Source: Dyella_A sp049445995 (lineage in GTDB: Bacteria > Pseudomonadota > Gammaproteobacteria > Xanthomonadales > Rhodanobacteraceae). From it: a stretch of 64,000 bases of DNA. Location of the stretch: contig NZ_JBMSDZ010000003.1 in assembly GCF_049445995.1 (NCBI RefSeq), positions 177,515 through 241,514 of the forward strand, in the 5' to 3' direction. Shown here in pieces: positions 33,631 to 42,443 of this stretch (positions are counted from its first letter, which is position 1; every line of letters begins with the position of its first letter). The notes under the pieces were generated by a model. The model made no database searches and was not told the DNA's origin. It saw only the letters and a list, made by a program, of their open reading frames with translations. The position numbers and the translations under genes were made by a program.

Positions 33631-36414
33631 ATGCAGAACATCGACGATCAGGGTTCCCCTTCCGCCGGGGCCGAAGCGGGCGAGCACGGTTATCGTCCGC
33701 AGGCGGTGGAAACCGCCGCGCAGCAGTACTGGACGGCCGAGCGCGCCTACGAAGTGAGCGAGGACGCCAGCCGTCCCAAGTTCTACTGCCTGTCGATGCT
33801 GCCGTACCCGTCCGGCGCGCTGCACATGGGCCACGTGCGCAACTACACCATCGGCGACGTGATCAGCCGCTTCCAGCGCATGCAGGGCAGGAACGTGCTG
33901 CAGCCGATGGGCTGGGACGCGTTCGGCTTGCCGGCGGAGAACGCTGCGATCAAGAACAGGACCGCGCCGGCCGCATGGACCTACCGCAACATCGACAACA
34001 TGCGCGGCCAGCTGCAGCGCATGGGCTTCGCCTACGACTGGACGCGCGAGTTCGCCACCTGCCGCCCGGAGTACTACCGCTGGGAACAGCTGATGTTCAC
34101 CCGGCTGATGACCAAGGGCCTGGCCTACCGCAAGAATTCGGTGGTGAACTGGGATCCGGTCGACCAGACCGTGCTGGCCAACGAGCAGGTGATCGACGGT
34201 CGCGGCTGGCGCTCCGGTGCGCTGGTGGAGAAGCGCGAGATCCCGCAGTGGTTCCTGAAGATCACCGACTACGCGCAGGAACTGCTCGACGGGCTGGACA
34301 CGCTGCCGGGCTGGCCCGACGCGGTGAAGACCATGCAGCGCAACTGGATCGGCCGCAGCGAGGGGCTGGAGATCCAGTTCCAGGTCGAGGGCGGCGGCGA
34401 GCCGCTGAGCGTGTTCACCACGCGCCCGGACACGTTGATGGGCGTGACCTTCGTCTCCGTCGCCGCCGAGCATCCGCTGGCGTTGCGCGCTGCCGCGGCC
34501 GATGAGCGCGTGGCCCGCGTGCTGCAAGAGATGAAGCACGGCGGCGTGTCCGAGGCCGAACTGGAAACGCAGGAAAAGCGCGGCGTCGACACCGGGCTGA
34601 AGGTGATCCATCCGCTCACCGGCGAGCCGATCCCGGTGTGGGTCGCCAACTTCGTGCTGATGGGCTACGGCACCGGCGCGGTGATGGCGGTGCCCGGCCA
34701 CGACCAGCGCGACTGGGAATTCGCCAAGAAGTATGGCCTGCCGATCAGGATGGTGATCGTGGATCGCTCGGTGGTCGATGCGCTGGCCGAAATCCAGCAC
34801 GACCTGGCGCAGGGCGTGGGCTCCGATCCGATGCGTGCGGCGCTGCGCGGGCGCAGCACGGACGCCTACGGCACATCTTCCGCCGTGCGCGTGGTGGAGG
34901 ACTTCGAGCGCCGCATCCAGGAAGAAGGCGCCTACACCGAACGCGGCATCGTGGTGAATTCGGGCGAGCTCGACGGCATGGAATACGCCGAGGCGTTCGA
35001 GGCGCTGGCGGCCCGCTTCGAGCGCGAAGGCACGGGCCAGCGCCGCGTCAACTGGCGCCTGCGCGACTGGGGCGTCAGCCGCCAGCGCTACTGGGGCTGC
35101 CCGATCCCGGTGATCTACTGCGCCCGCTGCGGCGCGCTGCCGGTACCCGAAGACCAACTGCCGGTGGTGCTGCCCGAGGACGTGGCGGACGTGTACTCCA
35201 GGGGCGGCGGCGTGCAGTCGCCGATCAAGGCCGACCCGGAATGGCGCAAGTGCACCTGCCCGCAGTGCGGCGGCGCGGCCGAGCGCGAGACCGACACCTT
35301 CGACACCTTCATGGAGTCGAGCTGGTACTACGCGCGCTACACCAGCCCGGGCGCGAACGAACAGGTCGACGCACGCGCCAACTACTGGCTGCCGGTGGAC
35401 CAGTACATCGGCGGCATCGAGCACGCGATCCTGCACCTGTTGTACTTCCGCTTCTATCACAAGCTCATGCGCGACGCGGGGCTGGTGCAGTCGGACGAGC
35501 CGGCCACCCACCTGCTGTGCCAGGGCATGGTGATCGCCGAGACGTTCTACCGCGACAACGCCGACGGCTCGAAGGACTGGATCAATCCGGCCGACGTCGA
35601 GATCGAGCGCGACGAGAAGGCGCGCGTGGTCGGTGCGAAGCTGAAGGCGGACGGCCGGCGCGTGCACATCGGCGGCACCGAGAAGATGTCCAAGTCGAAG
35701 AACAACGGCGTGGACCCGCAGAGCATGGTGGACAAGTTCGGCGCCGACACGGTGCGCCTGTTCTCGATGTTCGCCGCGCCGCCGGAGCAGTCGCTGGAGT
35801 GGAGCGAGGCCGGCGTGGAGGGCATGGCGCGCTTCCTGCGCCGGTTCTGGCGCGAAGTGACCACGCATGCCGCGCAGCCGGATCATCCGGGGGTCGATCC
35901 GGTGGCGCTGGATGCCGGGCAGAAGGCGCTGCGCCGCCAGCTGCACGAGACGATCCAGAAGGTCACCGACGACTTCGGCCGCCGCCACGCCTTCAACACC
36001 GCGATCGCCGCGCTGATGGAACTGCTCAACGCGCTGGGCAAGTTCAGCGACATGAGCGAACAGGGCCGCGCCGTGCGCCACGAGGCGCTGGAGGCGATGG
36101 TGCTGCTGCTCAACCCGGTGACGCCGCACCTGAGCCACGCGCTGTGGCAGGTGCTGGGCCACCCGGAGGCGGTGCTCGAAACCCTGCCGTGGCCGCGCGT
36201 GGACGAGTCCGCGCTGGTGCGCGACTCGCTCACGCTGGCGGTGCAGGTCAACGGCAGGCTGCGCGGCACCATCGAGGTGGCGGCGAGCGCCTCGAAGGAC
36301 GAGGCCGAGACGCTGGCGCGCGCGCATCCGCAGGTACTCGCGTATCTTGAGGGCCTCACGGTGCGCAAGGTGATCGTGGTGCCGGGCAAGATCGTCAACA
36401 TCGTCGCAGGATGA
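33631..36414 (+). CDS. leuS: Leucyl-tRNA synthetase
   Basis: 927 residues. Class I synthetase charging tRNA-Leu. The HIGH motif is HMGH (65-68) within PSGALHMGHVRNYTIGD, KMSKS is at 685-689, and the CP1 editing domain lies between (MAVPGHDQRDWEFAKKYG). A zinc-ribbon-like CARCGALP and CPQCGG are present. The first 20 residues (QNIDDQGSPSAGAEAGEHG) are a non-conserved extension relative to E. coli. Its stop overlaps lptE (ATGA) in a leuS-lptE-holA-nadD operon. Confidence 0.98.
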   Translation: MQNIDDQGSPSAGAEAGEHGYRPQAVETAAQQYWTAERAYEVSEDASRPKFYCLSMLPYPSGALHMGHVRNYTIGDVISRFQRMQGRNVLQPMGWDAFGLPAENAAIKNRTAPAAWTYRNIDNMRGQLQRMGFAYDWTREFATCRPEYYRWEQLMFTRLMTKGLAYRKNSVVNWDPVDQTVLANEQVIDGRGWRSGALVEKREIPQWFLKITDYAQELLDGLDTLPGWPDAVKTMQRNWIGRSEGLEIQFQVEGGGEPLSVFTTRPDTLMGVTFVSVAAEHPLALRAAAADERVARVLQEMKHGGVSEAELETQEKRGVDTGLKVIHPLTGEPIPVWVANFVLMGYGTGAVMAVPGHDQRDWEFAKKYGLPIRMVIVDRSVVDALAEIQHDLAQGVGSDPMRAALRGRSTDAYGTSSAVRVVEDFERRIQEEGAYTERGIVVNSGELDGMEYAEAFEALAARFEREGTGQRRVNWRLRDWGVSRQRYWGCPIPVIYCARCGALPVPEDQLPVVLPEDVADVYSRGGGVQSPIKADPEWRKCTCPQCGGAAERETDTFDTFMESSWYYARYTSPGANEQVDARANYWLPVDQYIGGIEHAILHLLYFRFYHKLMRDAGLVQSDEPATHLLCQGMVIAETFYRDNADGSKDWINPADVEIERDEKARVVGAKLKADGRRVHIGGTEKMSKSKNNGVDPQSMVDKFGADTVRLFSMFAAPPEQSLEWSEAGVEGMARFLRRFWREVTTHAAQPDHPGVDPVALDAGQKALRRQLHETIQKVTDDFGRRHAFNTAIAALMELLNALGKFSDMSEQGRAVRHEALEAMVLLLNPVTPHLSHALWQVLGHPEAVLETLPWPRVDESALVRDSLTLAVQVNGRLRGTIEVAASASKDEAETLARAHPQVLAYLEGLTVRKVIVVPGKIVNIVAG

Positions 36415-36944
36415 AATCCATGAGCCGCTTCGTGAAGCTGTCGTCCCTGCTGGTCCTCGCCCTGCTGGTGTCTGCCTGCGGATTCCATCTGCGCCAGAGC
36501 GTGGCGCTGCCGCCCTCGATGCAGCGCATCCACCTCACCGTGAACAACGGCGGCGACCTGCAGCGCAACCTGGCGCGCGCCCTGCGCAACGCCGGCATCA
36601 GCATCGAGGACGTCGGCGGTCCCGGTGTGGCCGAGCTGGCCGTGCCGCAGGCGAGCTTCAGTACCGACACGCTGAGCATCAGCGGCGGCGCGCGCGTCAC
36701 CGAATACTCGGTGCATTACCGGGTGCGATTCGGCGTCACCGCCGCCAGCGGCAAGGTGCTGCTGCCGCCGCAGGACATCCAGATGTCGCGCGAGTACAGC
36801 TACGACGCCACCAACACCATCGGCAACGATGCGCAGGTGGAGGAGATCCAGCGCAGCCTGGTCGACGACATGGTGCAGTCGATCCTGTTCCGCCTGCAGG
36901 CGGCCGCCAGGCGCGCCGACGCCGCGGCGGCCGGCACGCCGTAA
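36411..36944 (+). CDS. lptE: LPS-assembly lipoprotein LptE
   Basis: 177 residues. A lipoprotein signal with lipobox LVSAC is followed by GFHLRQSVALPPSM, the conserved start of LptE. RVTEYSVHYRVRFGV and the late ATNTIGNDAQVEEIQRSLVDDMVQSILFRL are family features. LptE plugs LptD in the outer membrane and guides LPS insertion. It overlaps leuS by four bases; an internal ATG at 36420 (MSRFVK) is an alternative start. The extended Ala-rich tail is normal for the order. Confidence 0.95.
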   Translation: MKSMSRFVKLSSLLVLALLVSACGFHLRQSVALPPSMQRIHLTVNNGGDLQRNLARALRNAGISIEDVGGPGVAELAVPQASFSTDTLSISGGARVTEYSVHYRVRFGVTAASGKVLLPPQDIQMSREYSYDATNTIGNDAQVEEIQRSLVDDMVQSILFRLQAAARRADAAAAGTP

Positions 36945-36947
36945 GCC

Positions 36948-37961
36948 ATGCCGCTGGCGCCCGCACAGTGGCAGAAGACGCTGGCCGGCGACCGCCTGCA
37001 CAGCGTCTACCTGCTGGCCGGTGAAGAGCTGCTGGTGCTGGAGGCCGCCGATGCGCTGCGCGCGCAGGCACGCCGACTGGGCTACAGCGAGCGCGAGGTG
37101 CTCGAAACCGGCCAGCACTTCGACTGGGACGACCTGGCCCGCGCCGCGGCCGGCATGTCGCTGTTCGCCACGCGCCGTCTGATCGACCTGCGCCTGCCCA
37201 CCGGCCGTCCCGGCGTCGAGGGCGCCAAGGCGATCACCGCGTTCTGCGAAAACCCGCCGCCCGACGTCACCTTGCTGATCACCGCGATGGAGTGGAGCAG
37301 CAAGCACGACGGCGCCTGGAGCAAGAAGCTCGACGCCGCCGGTGCGATGGTGCTGTTCAACGCACCGCGACCGCACGAGTGGGCCAGCTGGATCGGCGCG
37401 CGGCTCGCCTCGCGCGGGCTCAGCGCCACGCCCGACGCGGCGGCGCTGCTGGCGCAGCGGGTCGAGGGCAACCTGCTCGCCGCCGCGCAGGAGATCGACA
37501 AGCTCGTCGTGCTGCACGACGGCAAGGCCCGCATCGATGCCACCGAGATGGAATCGCTGGTCGCCGACAGCGCGCGCTACGACGCGTTCAAGCTCACCGA
37601 TGCCGCGTTCGCCGGCGACGGCGGACGTGCGCTGCGGGTGCTGGCCGGACTGCGCGCCGAAGGCGAGGAGCTGATCCCGCTGATGGGCTGGGTGGTCAAC
37701 CAGCTGCAGCTGGCGCTGCGCCTGGCCAACGCGCGCGACTTCGCCGCCCAGGCCAGGGCCGAGCGGCTGTGGCAGTCGCGCGAGCAGCTGTTCCGTCAGG
37801 CGCTGCGCCGCGCGCCGCGCGAGCACTGGCTCAAGTGCCTGGCTCGCGCGGCGCGCATCGACCGCATCGCCAAGGGTCGCGAGTCCGGCGACGCGTGGCT
37901 GGAGGCCGAGCGGCTGATTGCCGCCATGGCCGAACCGCGGGCGGCTGCCGCGCTGGCATGA
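36948..37961 (+). CDS. holA: DNA polymerase III delta subunit
   Basis: 337 residues. HolA opens the beta clamp as part of the clamp loader. The clues are HSVYLLAGEELLVLEAADALR (the degenerate P-loop region), FATRRLIDLRLP, QRVEGNLLAAAQEIDKLVVL and the C-terminal helical collar part. It starts three bases after lptE and overlaps nadD by four bases. Confidence 0.95.
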   Translation: MPLAPAQWQKTLAGDRLHSVYLLAGEELLVLEAADALRAQARRLGYSEREVLETGQHFDWDDLARAAAGMSLFATRRLIDLRLPTGRPGVEGAKAITAFCENPPPDVTLLITAMEWSSKHDGAWSKKLDAAGAMVLFNAPRPHEWASWIGARLASRGLSATPDAAALLAQRVEGNLLAAAQEIDKLVVLHDGKARIDATEMESLVADSARYDAFKLTDAAFAGDGGRALRVLAGLRAEGEELIPLMGWVVNQLQLALRLANARDFAAQARAERLWQSREQLFRQALRRAPREHWLKCLARAARIDRIAKGRESGDAWLEAERLIAAMAEPRAAAALA

Positions 37962-38602
37962 GGCCGCTGGCAATCCTCGGCGGCACCTTCGATCCGGTGC
38001 ACATCGGCCACCTCTGCGTGGCCTGGGAGGCGAGCGAGCTGCTCGACGCCGAGGTGCGGCTGGTGCCCGCCAGCGTGCCGCCGCACCGCCCGCCGCCGAT
38101 CGCTTCGGTCGAGCAGCGCGTGGCGATGCTGCGCGCCGCGCTGGCCGGCCAGGACCGGCTGGGCCTGGATCTGCGCGAGCTGGAGCGCGAAGGGCCTTCC
38201 TATACCGTCGATACGCTTGCCGCACTGCGCGCCGAGCACGGCACGCGACCGCTGGTGCTGCTGGTGGGCGCCGATGCCTTCGCCGGACTCACCTGTTGGC
38301 ACCGCTGGCCGGAGCTGTTCGATCTGGCGCATGTCGGCGTGCTGAGCCGTCCCGGCGACCCGCCGGCGTGGCCCGAGGCGCTGCATGCGGCGGTGGACGG
38401 GCGGCGGGTGGAGATCGCCGGCGCCCTGCACACGCTCCCGGCCGGCTGCGTGATCTTGCTCGACGTGACGCCTCTGGCCGTCTCCGCTTCGCGCATCCGC
38501 GATCTGCTCGCCGACGGCCGCCTGCCGCGCTACCTGCTTCCGGACGGCCTGTTCGACGAGCCCGGGCTGCTCGCTGCCTATGGCTCGACCCGACGGCCGT
38601 GA
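37958..38602 (+). CDS. nadD: Nicotinate-nucleotide adenylyltransferase
   Basis: 214 residues. NadD makes deamido-NAD from nicotinate mononucleotide and ATP. The nucleotidyltransferase motif GGTFDPVHIGH is at the N-terminus and the C-terminal motif is SASRIRDLL. DAFAGLTCWHRWPELFDLAHVGVLSR is a conserved region. ATG at 37958 overlaps the holA stop. In many gammaproteobacteria rsfS follows directly; here 2.7 kb of other genes lie between. Confidence 0.97.
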   Translation: MRPLAILGGTFDPVHIGHLCVAWEASELLDAEVRLVPASVPPHRPPPIASVEQRVAMLRAALAGQDRLGLDLRELEREGPSYTVDTLAALRAEHGTRPLVLLVGADAFAGLTCWHRWPELFDLAHVGVLSRPGDPPAWPEALHAAVDGRRVEIAGALHTLPAGCVILLDVTPLAVSASRIRDLLADGRLPRYLLPDGLFDEPGLLAAYGSTRRP

Positions 38603-38683
38603 CTGGCGTCGGTCAACAGCGACAGCCGCGCAGTGATCCGATGATGTTTCCGCGAGCGAGCCGAGGCTGACGGGCCAACTTCA

Positions 38684-39301
38684 TCACGCTGCGCCGCGCG
38701 GCACGAAGCGCAGCGCCACCGAGTTCATGCAGTAGCGCAGGCCGGTGGGGCGCGGGCCGTCGTCGAACACGTGGCCGAGGTGGCTGTCGCAGCCGGCGCA
38801 GCGGATTTCCGTGCGTACCATGCCAAAGGTGCTGTCGCGCTTCTCGATCACGTTGGCCGCGGCGATCGGCTGCCAGAAGCTCGGCCAGCCGGTGCCGGAA
38901 TCGAACTCGGTGGCGGCATCGAACAGCGCGGTGGCGCAGCCGGCGCAGCGGAACAGGCCGGGGCGGTCGGGCTTCTCGTGCTCGCCGCTGAAAGCGCGCT
39001 CCGTGCCGTCCTCGCGCATCACGTAGTACGCCGCCGGAGAGAGGCGGCGGCGCCATTCGGCCTCGCTCAGCACCAGGCGCTTCACCTGGCACGGCCCCAG
39101 CGCGCGGCCGTCGTCGGCGTAGCACTGCAGCGTGACCATCCCCGCCTCGTCCGGCTCGGCGGCCGCGGCGGCGCCGCGGTCGCGGGCGAACAGCCGCGGC
39201 ATGAGGATCAGGCCGCCCAGCGCCGCCAGGGCGCCACCGGCGAGGGTGGCGCGCAGCAGGCGACGGCGCTGCGGCATCAAGAGTTCCTGGGTTCGGGACA
39301 T
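38684..39301 (-). CDS. msrB: Peptide-methionine (R)-S-oxide reductase, exported
   Basis: 205 residues from ATG 39301, 7 bases after GAGGA (ATG 39307 is an alternative). The N-terminus RRRLLRATLAGGALAALGGL looks like a Tat-type or membrane-anchor signal, so this MsrB should act outside the cytoplasm. Two zinc Cys pairs (CAGC twice), the GTGWPSFWQPI motif and the catalytic Cys in RYCMNSVALRF are present. It reduces methionine-R-sulfoxide in proteins. It is divergent from an ECF sigma operon that encodes a Met-rich protein, a likely functional link. Confidence 0.93.
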   Translation of the reverse strand: MSRTQELLMPQRRRLLRATLAGGALAALGGLILMPRLFARDRGAAAAAEPDEAGMVTLQCYADDGRALGPCQVKRLVLSEAEWRRRLSPAAYYVMREDGTERAFSGEHEKPDRPGLFRCAGCATALFDAATEFDSGTGWPSFWQPIAAANVIEKRDSTFGMVRTEIRCAGCDSHLGHVFDDGPRPTGLRYCMNSVALRFVPRGAA

Positions 39302-39443
39302 GCGCATTTCCTCACGGTGGTTCGGTGGCGCCGTTGGGCAAGTTCGCTTCGCTGCTGGCGCGTCGGTGGTTACCTGCGGTTCTACGGGGTAACCGCGGAC
39401 CGGGATGCAGCGAACCGCAGGAACGCCCGCCACGGAGCGCCGG

Positions 39444-40103
39444 ATGTCCGTCGTCTTGACCAACGCCCTCGTCATGGGTGTAGATGACGCCCTGATTTCG
39501 CACAGGGACGCGATCCGGCGCGTGGATGATTCATCGCTCAGCGACAACCAGCAGGCCGACCTGCGTCGCGCTGCATGGATGGCGGCCGCGCAGACGGGCG
39601 ACCGTGTCGCCTACGAGCGCGTGCTGGGCGAGTCGGTGGGCGTGATCCGCAGCGTGGCGCGGCGACAGGGCGTGCCGGTGGATCTGCTCGACGACGTGGT
39701 GCAGGAGACCCTGATCACCCTCCACCGCGTGCGCCATACCTACGACCCGTCGCGGTCCTACCACGCCTGGCTGGCCGCCATCGCGGCCCGTCGCAGTATC
39801 GACGCGCTGCGTCAGCACGGTCGCCGCGACCGCCGCGAGCGGCACGAGCCGCTGGCGCTGCAAAACCACGCCGACGAGCACGAGGCCAGCGAGGCGACCG
39901 AGCACGAGCAGCGCGCCGCGGCCCTGCGCGAGGCGATCGCCACGCTGCCGCCGGGCCAGCGCGAGGCGGTCGAGCACCTGGGCCTGCGCGAACGCTCGCT
40001 GGCCGAAACCGCCGAACTCACCGGGCGCTCCACCGGCGCCCTGAAAGTGAACCTGCATCGCGCCATCAAGGCGCTGCGCGGGCGACTGCACGGAGATTCC
40101 TGA
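39444..40103 (+). CDS. ECF RNA polymerase sigma factor
   Basis: 219 residues from ATG 39444, with CGGAG upstream. Region 2 is seen in LLDDVVQETLITLHRVRHTYDPSRSYHAWLAAIAARRSIDALR and region 4 in TLPPGQREAVEHLGLRERSLAETAELTGRSTGALKVNLHRAIKALR. It should direct RNA polymerase to stress promoters and is probably held by the next gene's membrane protein. A one-base gap separates the two genes. The combination is close to the SigF/NrsF type known from Caulobacter. Confidence 0.93.
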   Translation: MSVVLTNALVMGVDDALISHRDAIRRVDDSSLSDNQQADLRRAAWMAAAQTGDRVAYERVLGESVGVIRSVARRQGVPVDLLDDVVQETLITLHRVRHTYDPSRSYHAWLAAIAARRSIDALRQHGRRDRRERHEPLALQNHADEHEASEATEHEQRAAALREAIATLPPGQREAVEHLGLRERSLAETAELTGRSTGALKVNLHRAIKALRGRLHGDS

Positions 40104-40104
40104 C

Positions 40105-40758
40105 GTGGCCGACGCGCCTTCCCACGATTCGCTGATCCGTGCGCTGGGCAGCGAACTGGCGCCGGTGCGACGCCTGCGTCCGCCGTTGCAGCGCACGATC
40201 GGCTGGACCGTGCTGCTGGCCGCGCTGGCCGCACTGCTCGCGTGGCATTACGGGCTCACCCCGATGCTCACCCGCTGGGCGGGCACGCCGGATCTCGCCT
40301 GGGCCGGCCTGGGCGCGGCGCTCACCGCGGTGGTAGCCGGCTGGGTGGCGTTTTCGCTGGGGGTGCCTGGACGCGACGTGCGCTGCGCCTGGCTGGTGCT
40401 GCCGCCCGCCTTGCTGTGGATCGGCGCCAGCGGCATGGGCTGCCTGCGCGAGTGGGTGGCGCCGGATACGGCCGTGGCGACGCTGGCGCAGACCCATGGC
40501 TGCGTCGAATTCATCCTCGCGTTCTCGCTGCCGCTGTCGGCCTTGATGGTGTGGCTGCTGCGCCGCGCCTGTCCGCTGCGGCCGGTGCTCACCGCGGTGG
40601 TGATCGGGCTGGCCAGCGCCGCCGCGTCGGCCAGTTTGCTGGAGATCTGCCACGAGTTCGACGCCGCCGCCACCGACCTGGCCATGCACGCGCTGGCGGT
40701 CGGCCTGGTGATCGGCGCCAACGCGCTGGGTGGCGGACGGCTGCTGCAGCGCCGTTGA
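40105..40758 (+). CDS. NrsF-like (DUF1109) anti-sigma membrane protein
   Basis: 217 residues from GTG 40105, one base after the sigma stop. Six membrane helices are seen. The two conserved cysteines of NrsF-type proteins can be recognised in GMGCLREW and THGCVEFI; they report metal or redox stress in related systems and release the sigma factor. Transcribed with the sigma gene and followed by the MXKDX repeat gene. Confidence 0.9.
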   Translation: MADAPSHDSLIRALGSELAPVRRLRPPLQRTIGWTVLLAALAALLAWHYGLTPMLTRWAGTPDLAWAGLGAALTAVVAGWVAFSLGVPGRDVRCAWLVLPPALLWIGASGMGCLREWVAPDTAVATLAQTHGCVEFILAFSLPLSALMVWLLRRACPLRPVLTAVVIGLASAAASASLLEICHEFDAAATDLAMHALAVGLVIGANALGGGRLLQRR

Positions 40759-40842
40759 TTCCCTGGCGTAACCGGCCGCATTGCGGCGGCGAAAGAGGGT
40801 GGTGCGGCGTTGGCCGCACGTCCACTTTCAGGAGAACGTCGC

Positions 40843-41157
40843 ATGAAAAATCTCAGCAAGCTCGCGCTCGGCCTCGCCTGCGCCCTGTTTGCCGGCAGCT
40901 TCGCCACCGCCGCCCTCGCGCAGGATTCGATGGCCCACGACAGCGGTTCGGCCATGCAGGGCGACGGCATGAAGCATGACTCGATGCAGCACGACTCGAT
41001 GAAGCACGATTCGATGAAGCACGATTCGATGAAGCACGATTCGATGAAGCACGATTCGATGAAGCATGACGCCATGAAGGGCGACTCCATGAAGAGGGAC
41101 GACGCCATGAAGGGCGACTCGATGAAGGGTGATGCCATGAAGAGCGGCGGCATGTGA
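40843..41157 (+). CDS. Secreted pentapeptide MXKDX-repeat protein
   Basis: 104 residues from ATG 40843 (AGGAGA upstream). A signal peptide ends after ALA (about residue 26). The mature protein is a run of Met-x-His/Gly-Asp pentads: seven tandem M(K/Q)HD(S/A) units, then MKGDS-type units, ending SGGM. Repeat number at DNA level includes four identical 15-bp copies. Met and His content suggests binding of copper or other soft metals, or scavenging of oxidants. It is next to an ECF/NrsF pair that commonly controls such genes. The function is inferred. Confidence 0.85.
   Translation: MKNLSKLALGLACALFAGSFATAALAQDSMAHDSGSAMQGDGMKHDSMQHDSMKHDSMKHDSMKHDSMKHDSMKHDAMKGDSMKRDDAMKGDSMKGDAMKSGGM
40999..41060. 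repeat. 15-bp tandem repeat coding for MKHDS
   Basis: Four identical copies of ATGAAGCACGATTCG in a row, flanked by degenerate copies on both sides. The repeat is in frame, so changes in copy number would change protein length without disrupting it. Confidence 0.9.
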
Positions 41158-41165
41158 TTGGGTGC

Positions 41166-41191
41166 GGGCTCCGGCGCCCTGTCCGGAGCCC
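41166..41191 (+). terminator. Hairpin after the MXKDX gene (possible terminator)
   Basis: Perfect 9-bp stem GGGCTCCGG/CCGGAGCCC with an 8-base loop, 8 bases after the stop. No T-run follows, so it may be a weak or Rho-independent-like structure only. Confidence 0.45.
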
Positions 41192-41320
41192 GTCACCTGG
41201 CCGGCATGCCCGCGCGCCCGTTCAGGGTCCCGCCCCGTGCAACGCGCCGGGGTGCCGGGGAGGGGCGGTATACTGTGCCGGCGCGATTCTGCGCTGTGAC
41301 TTGCACCGAGGCTCCCCCTC

Positions 41321-41710
41321 TTGGCTAACTCTTCCCGCACCGACAAGTCGGTGACCACCTCCAAGCTGCGCCAGCACGTGATCAGCGCGCTGGAGGAACT
41401 CAAGGCCAAGGACGTTCGCGAGATCGACGTTCGCGGCCGCACGTCCATCGCCGACCTGCTGGTGATCGCTTCGGGCACCTCGGCCCGGCACGTCAAGTCC
41501 ATTGCCGACGAAGTGGTGAAGTTCGCCAAGAAGGCGGGCGTGATGCCGCTCGGCGTGGAAGGCGAGCAGGAGGCGGAGTGGGTGCTGGTGGACCTGGGCG
41601 ACGTGATCGTCCACGTCATGCTGCCGCGCATCCGCGAGTTCTACGGCCTCGAACGCCTGTGGACGGTGGGCGACCGCGAACAGGACGCCAGTGCCGTCAG
41701 CGCGGGTTGA
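41321..41710 (+). CDS. rsfS: Ribosome silencing factor
   Basis: 129 residues from TTG 41321, which has GAGG 9 bases upstream; a GTG at 41351 is an alternative. RsfS binds L14 of the 50S subunit and blocks subunit joining in starvation. LKAKDVREIDVRGRTSIADLLVIASGTSARHVKSIADEV and the ending VLVDLGDVIVHVMLPRIREFYGLERLW are family hallmarks. It normally follows nadD directly; here a stress module intervenes. It precedes rlmH. Confidence 0.95.
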   Translation: MANSSRTDKSVTTSKLRQHVISALEELKAKDVREIDVRGRTSIADLLVIASGTSARHVKSIADEVVKFAKKAGVMPLGVEGEQEAEWVLVDLGDVIVHVMLPRIREFYGLERLWTVGDREQDASAVSAG

Positions 41711-41717
41711 CCGTTGT

Positions 41718-41872
41718 TCTCCCTCGCCCCGGCGGGGAGAGGGTCGGGGTGAGGGGGCAATCTTGCGATCCAGTGGCTACGAAGCGTGGAGCGCCTCGCC
41801 GGCACCGCTGCGATGAACTTTCCCGCAAGCCCCAGCCCCTCACCTCAATCCTCTCCCCGGAGGGGAGAGGAG
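41718..41872. repeat. Intergenic inverted repeat, CTCCCCGG-GGGGAGAGG type
   Basis: Two related arms, 41719-41757 and 41830-41872, are approximately inverted copies (CCGGCGGGGAGAGGGTCGGG against AATCCTCTCCCCGGAGGGGA). Each arm has its own small hairpin. The 70 bases between them are not repeated. This is a third repeat family in the window and lies between rsfS and rlmH. Confidence 0.75.
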
Positions 41873-41920
41873 GCCAACGTGGCGCTGCGCGCCGCGTGGT
41901 TCGATTAAGTCCGGGGACCG

Positions 41921-42391
41921 ATGCGCGCCCGCCTGATCGCCATCGGCGAACGCATGCCCGCCTGGGTGGCGGAGGGCTTTGCCGAGTACCGCAAGCGGCT
42001 TTCGCACGAGCTGCCGCTGGAACTGGTGGAACTCAAGCCCGGCGCGCGCGGCAAGGGACGTGACGATGCCCGTGCGATCCTCGACGAAGGTGTCGCGATG
42101 CTCGCGGCGATTCCGCGCGATAGCCACGTGATCGCCCTCGACGGTCGCGGCAAGAGCTGGTCCAGCGAGGAGCTGGCCGCGCAGCTGAACCACTGGCGCA
42201 TGGCCGGCCGCGACCTGGCCTTCCTCATCGGCGGACCGGACGGCCATGCGCCGGACGTGCTCGCCCGCGCCGAGCAGCGCTGGTCGCTGGGGCCGCTTAC
42301 CCTGCCGCACATGCTGGTGCGGCTGGTGCTGGCCGAGCAGCTGTATCGCGCCACCACCATCGCCGCCGGGCATCCCTACCACCGCGCCTGA
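41921..42391 (+). CDS. rlmH: 23S rRNA (pseudouridine1915-N3)-methyltransferase
   Basis: 156 residues, the usual length. SPOUT-fold methyltransferase acting on assembled 70S ribosomes. RARLIAIGERMPAWVAEGFAEYRKRL, LDGRGKSWSSEELAA, FLIGGPDGHAPDVL and LPHMLVRLVLAEQLYRATTIAAGHPYHRA are conserved. It follows the repeat region after rsfS. Confidence 0.97.
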   Translation: MRARLIAIGERMPAWVAEGFAEYRKRLSHELPLELVELKPGARGKGRDDARAILDEGVAMLAAIPRDSHVIALDGRGKSWSSEELAAQLNHWRMAGRDLAFLIGGPDGHAPDVLARAEQRWSLGPLTLPHMLVRLVLAEQLYRATTIAAGHPYHRA

Positions 42392-42443
42392 GCAGTGCGG
42401 GTGCGCCGCTATGCTGTGCGCCTCTCCCGTCGACGAGTCGCCC

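Noticed and set aside
33607..36327. Very long open frame on the strand opposite leuS
   Set aside because: In GC-rich DNA the antisense frame of a real gene is often open; leuS is unambiguous and the antisense product has His/Arg-rich non-protein-like composition.
40999..41060. Possible CRISPR array
   Set aside because: The repeats are 15 bp, contiguous, in frame with a gene and without spacers.
40248..41153. Minus-strand frame with repeated FIESC units
   Set aside because: It is the complement of the MKHDS repeat gene; the plus frame has a signal peptide, RBS and known family pattern.
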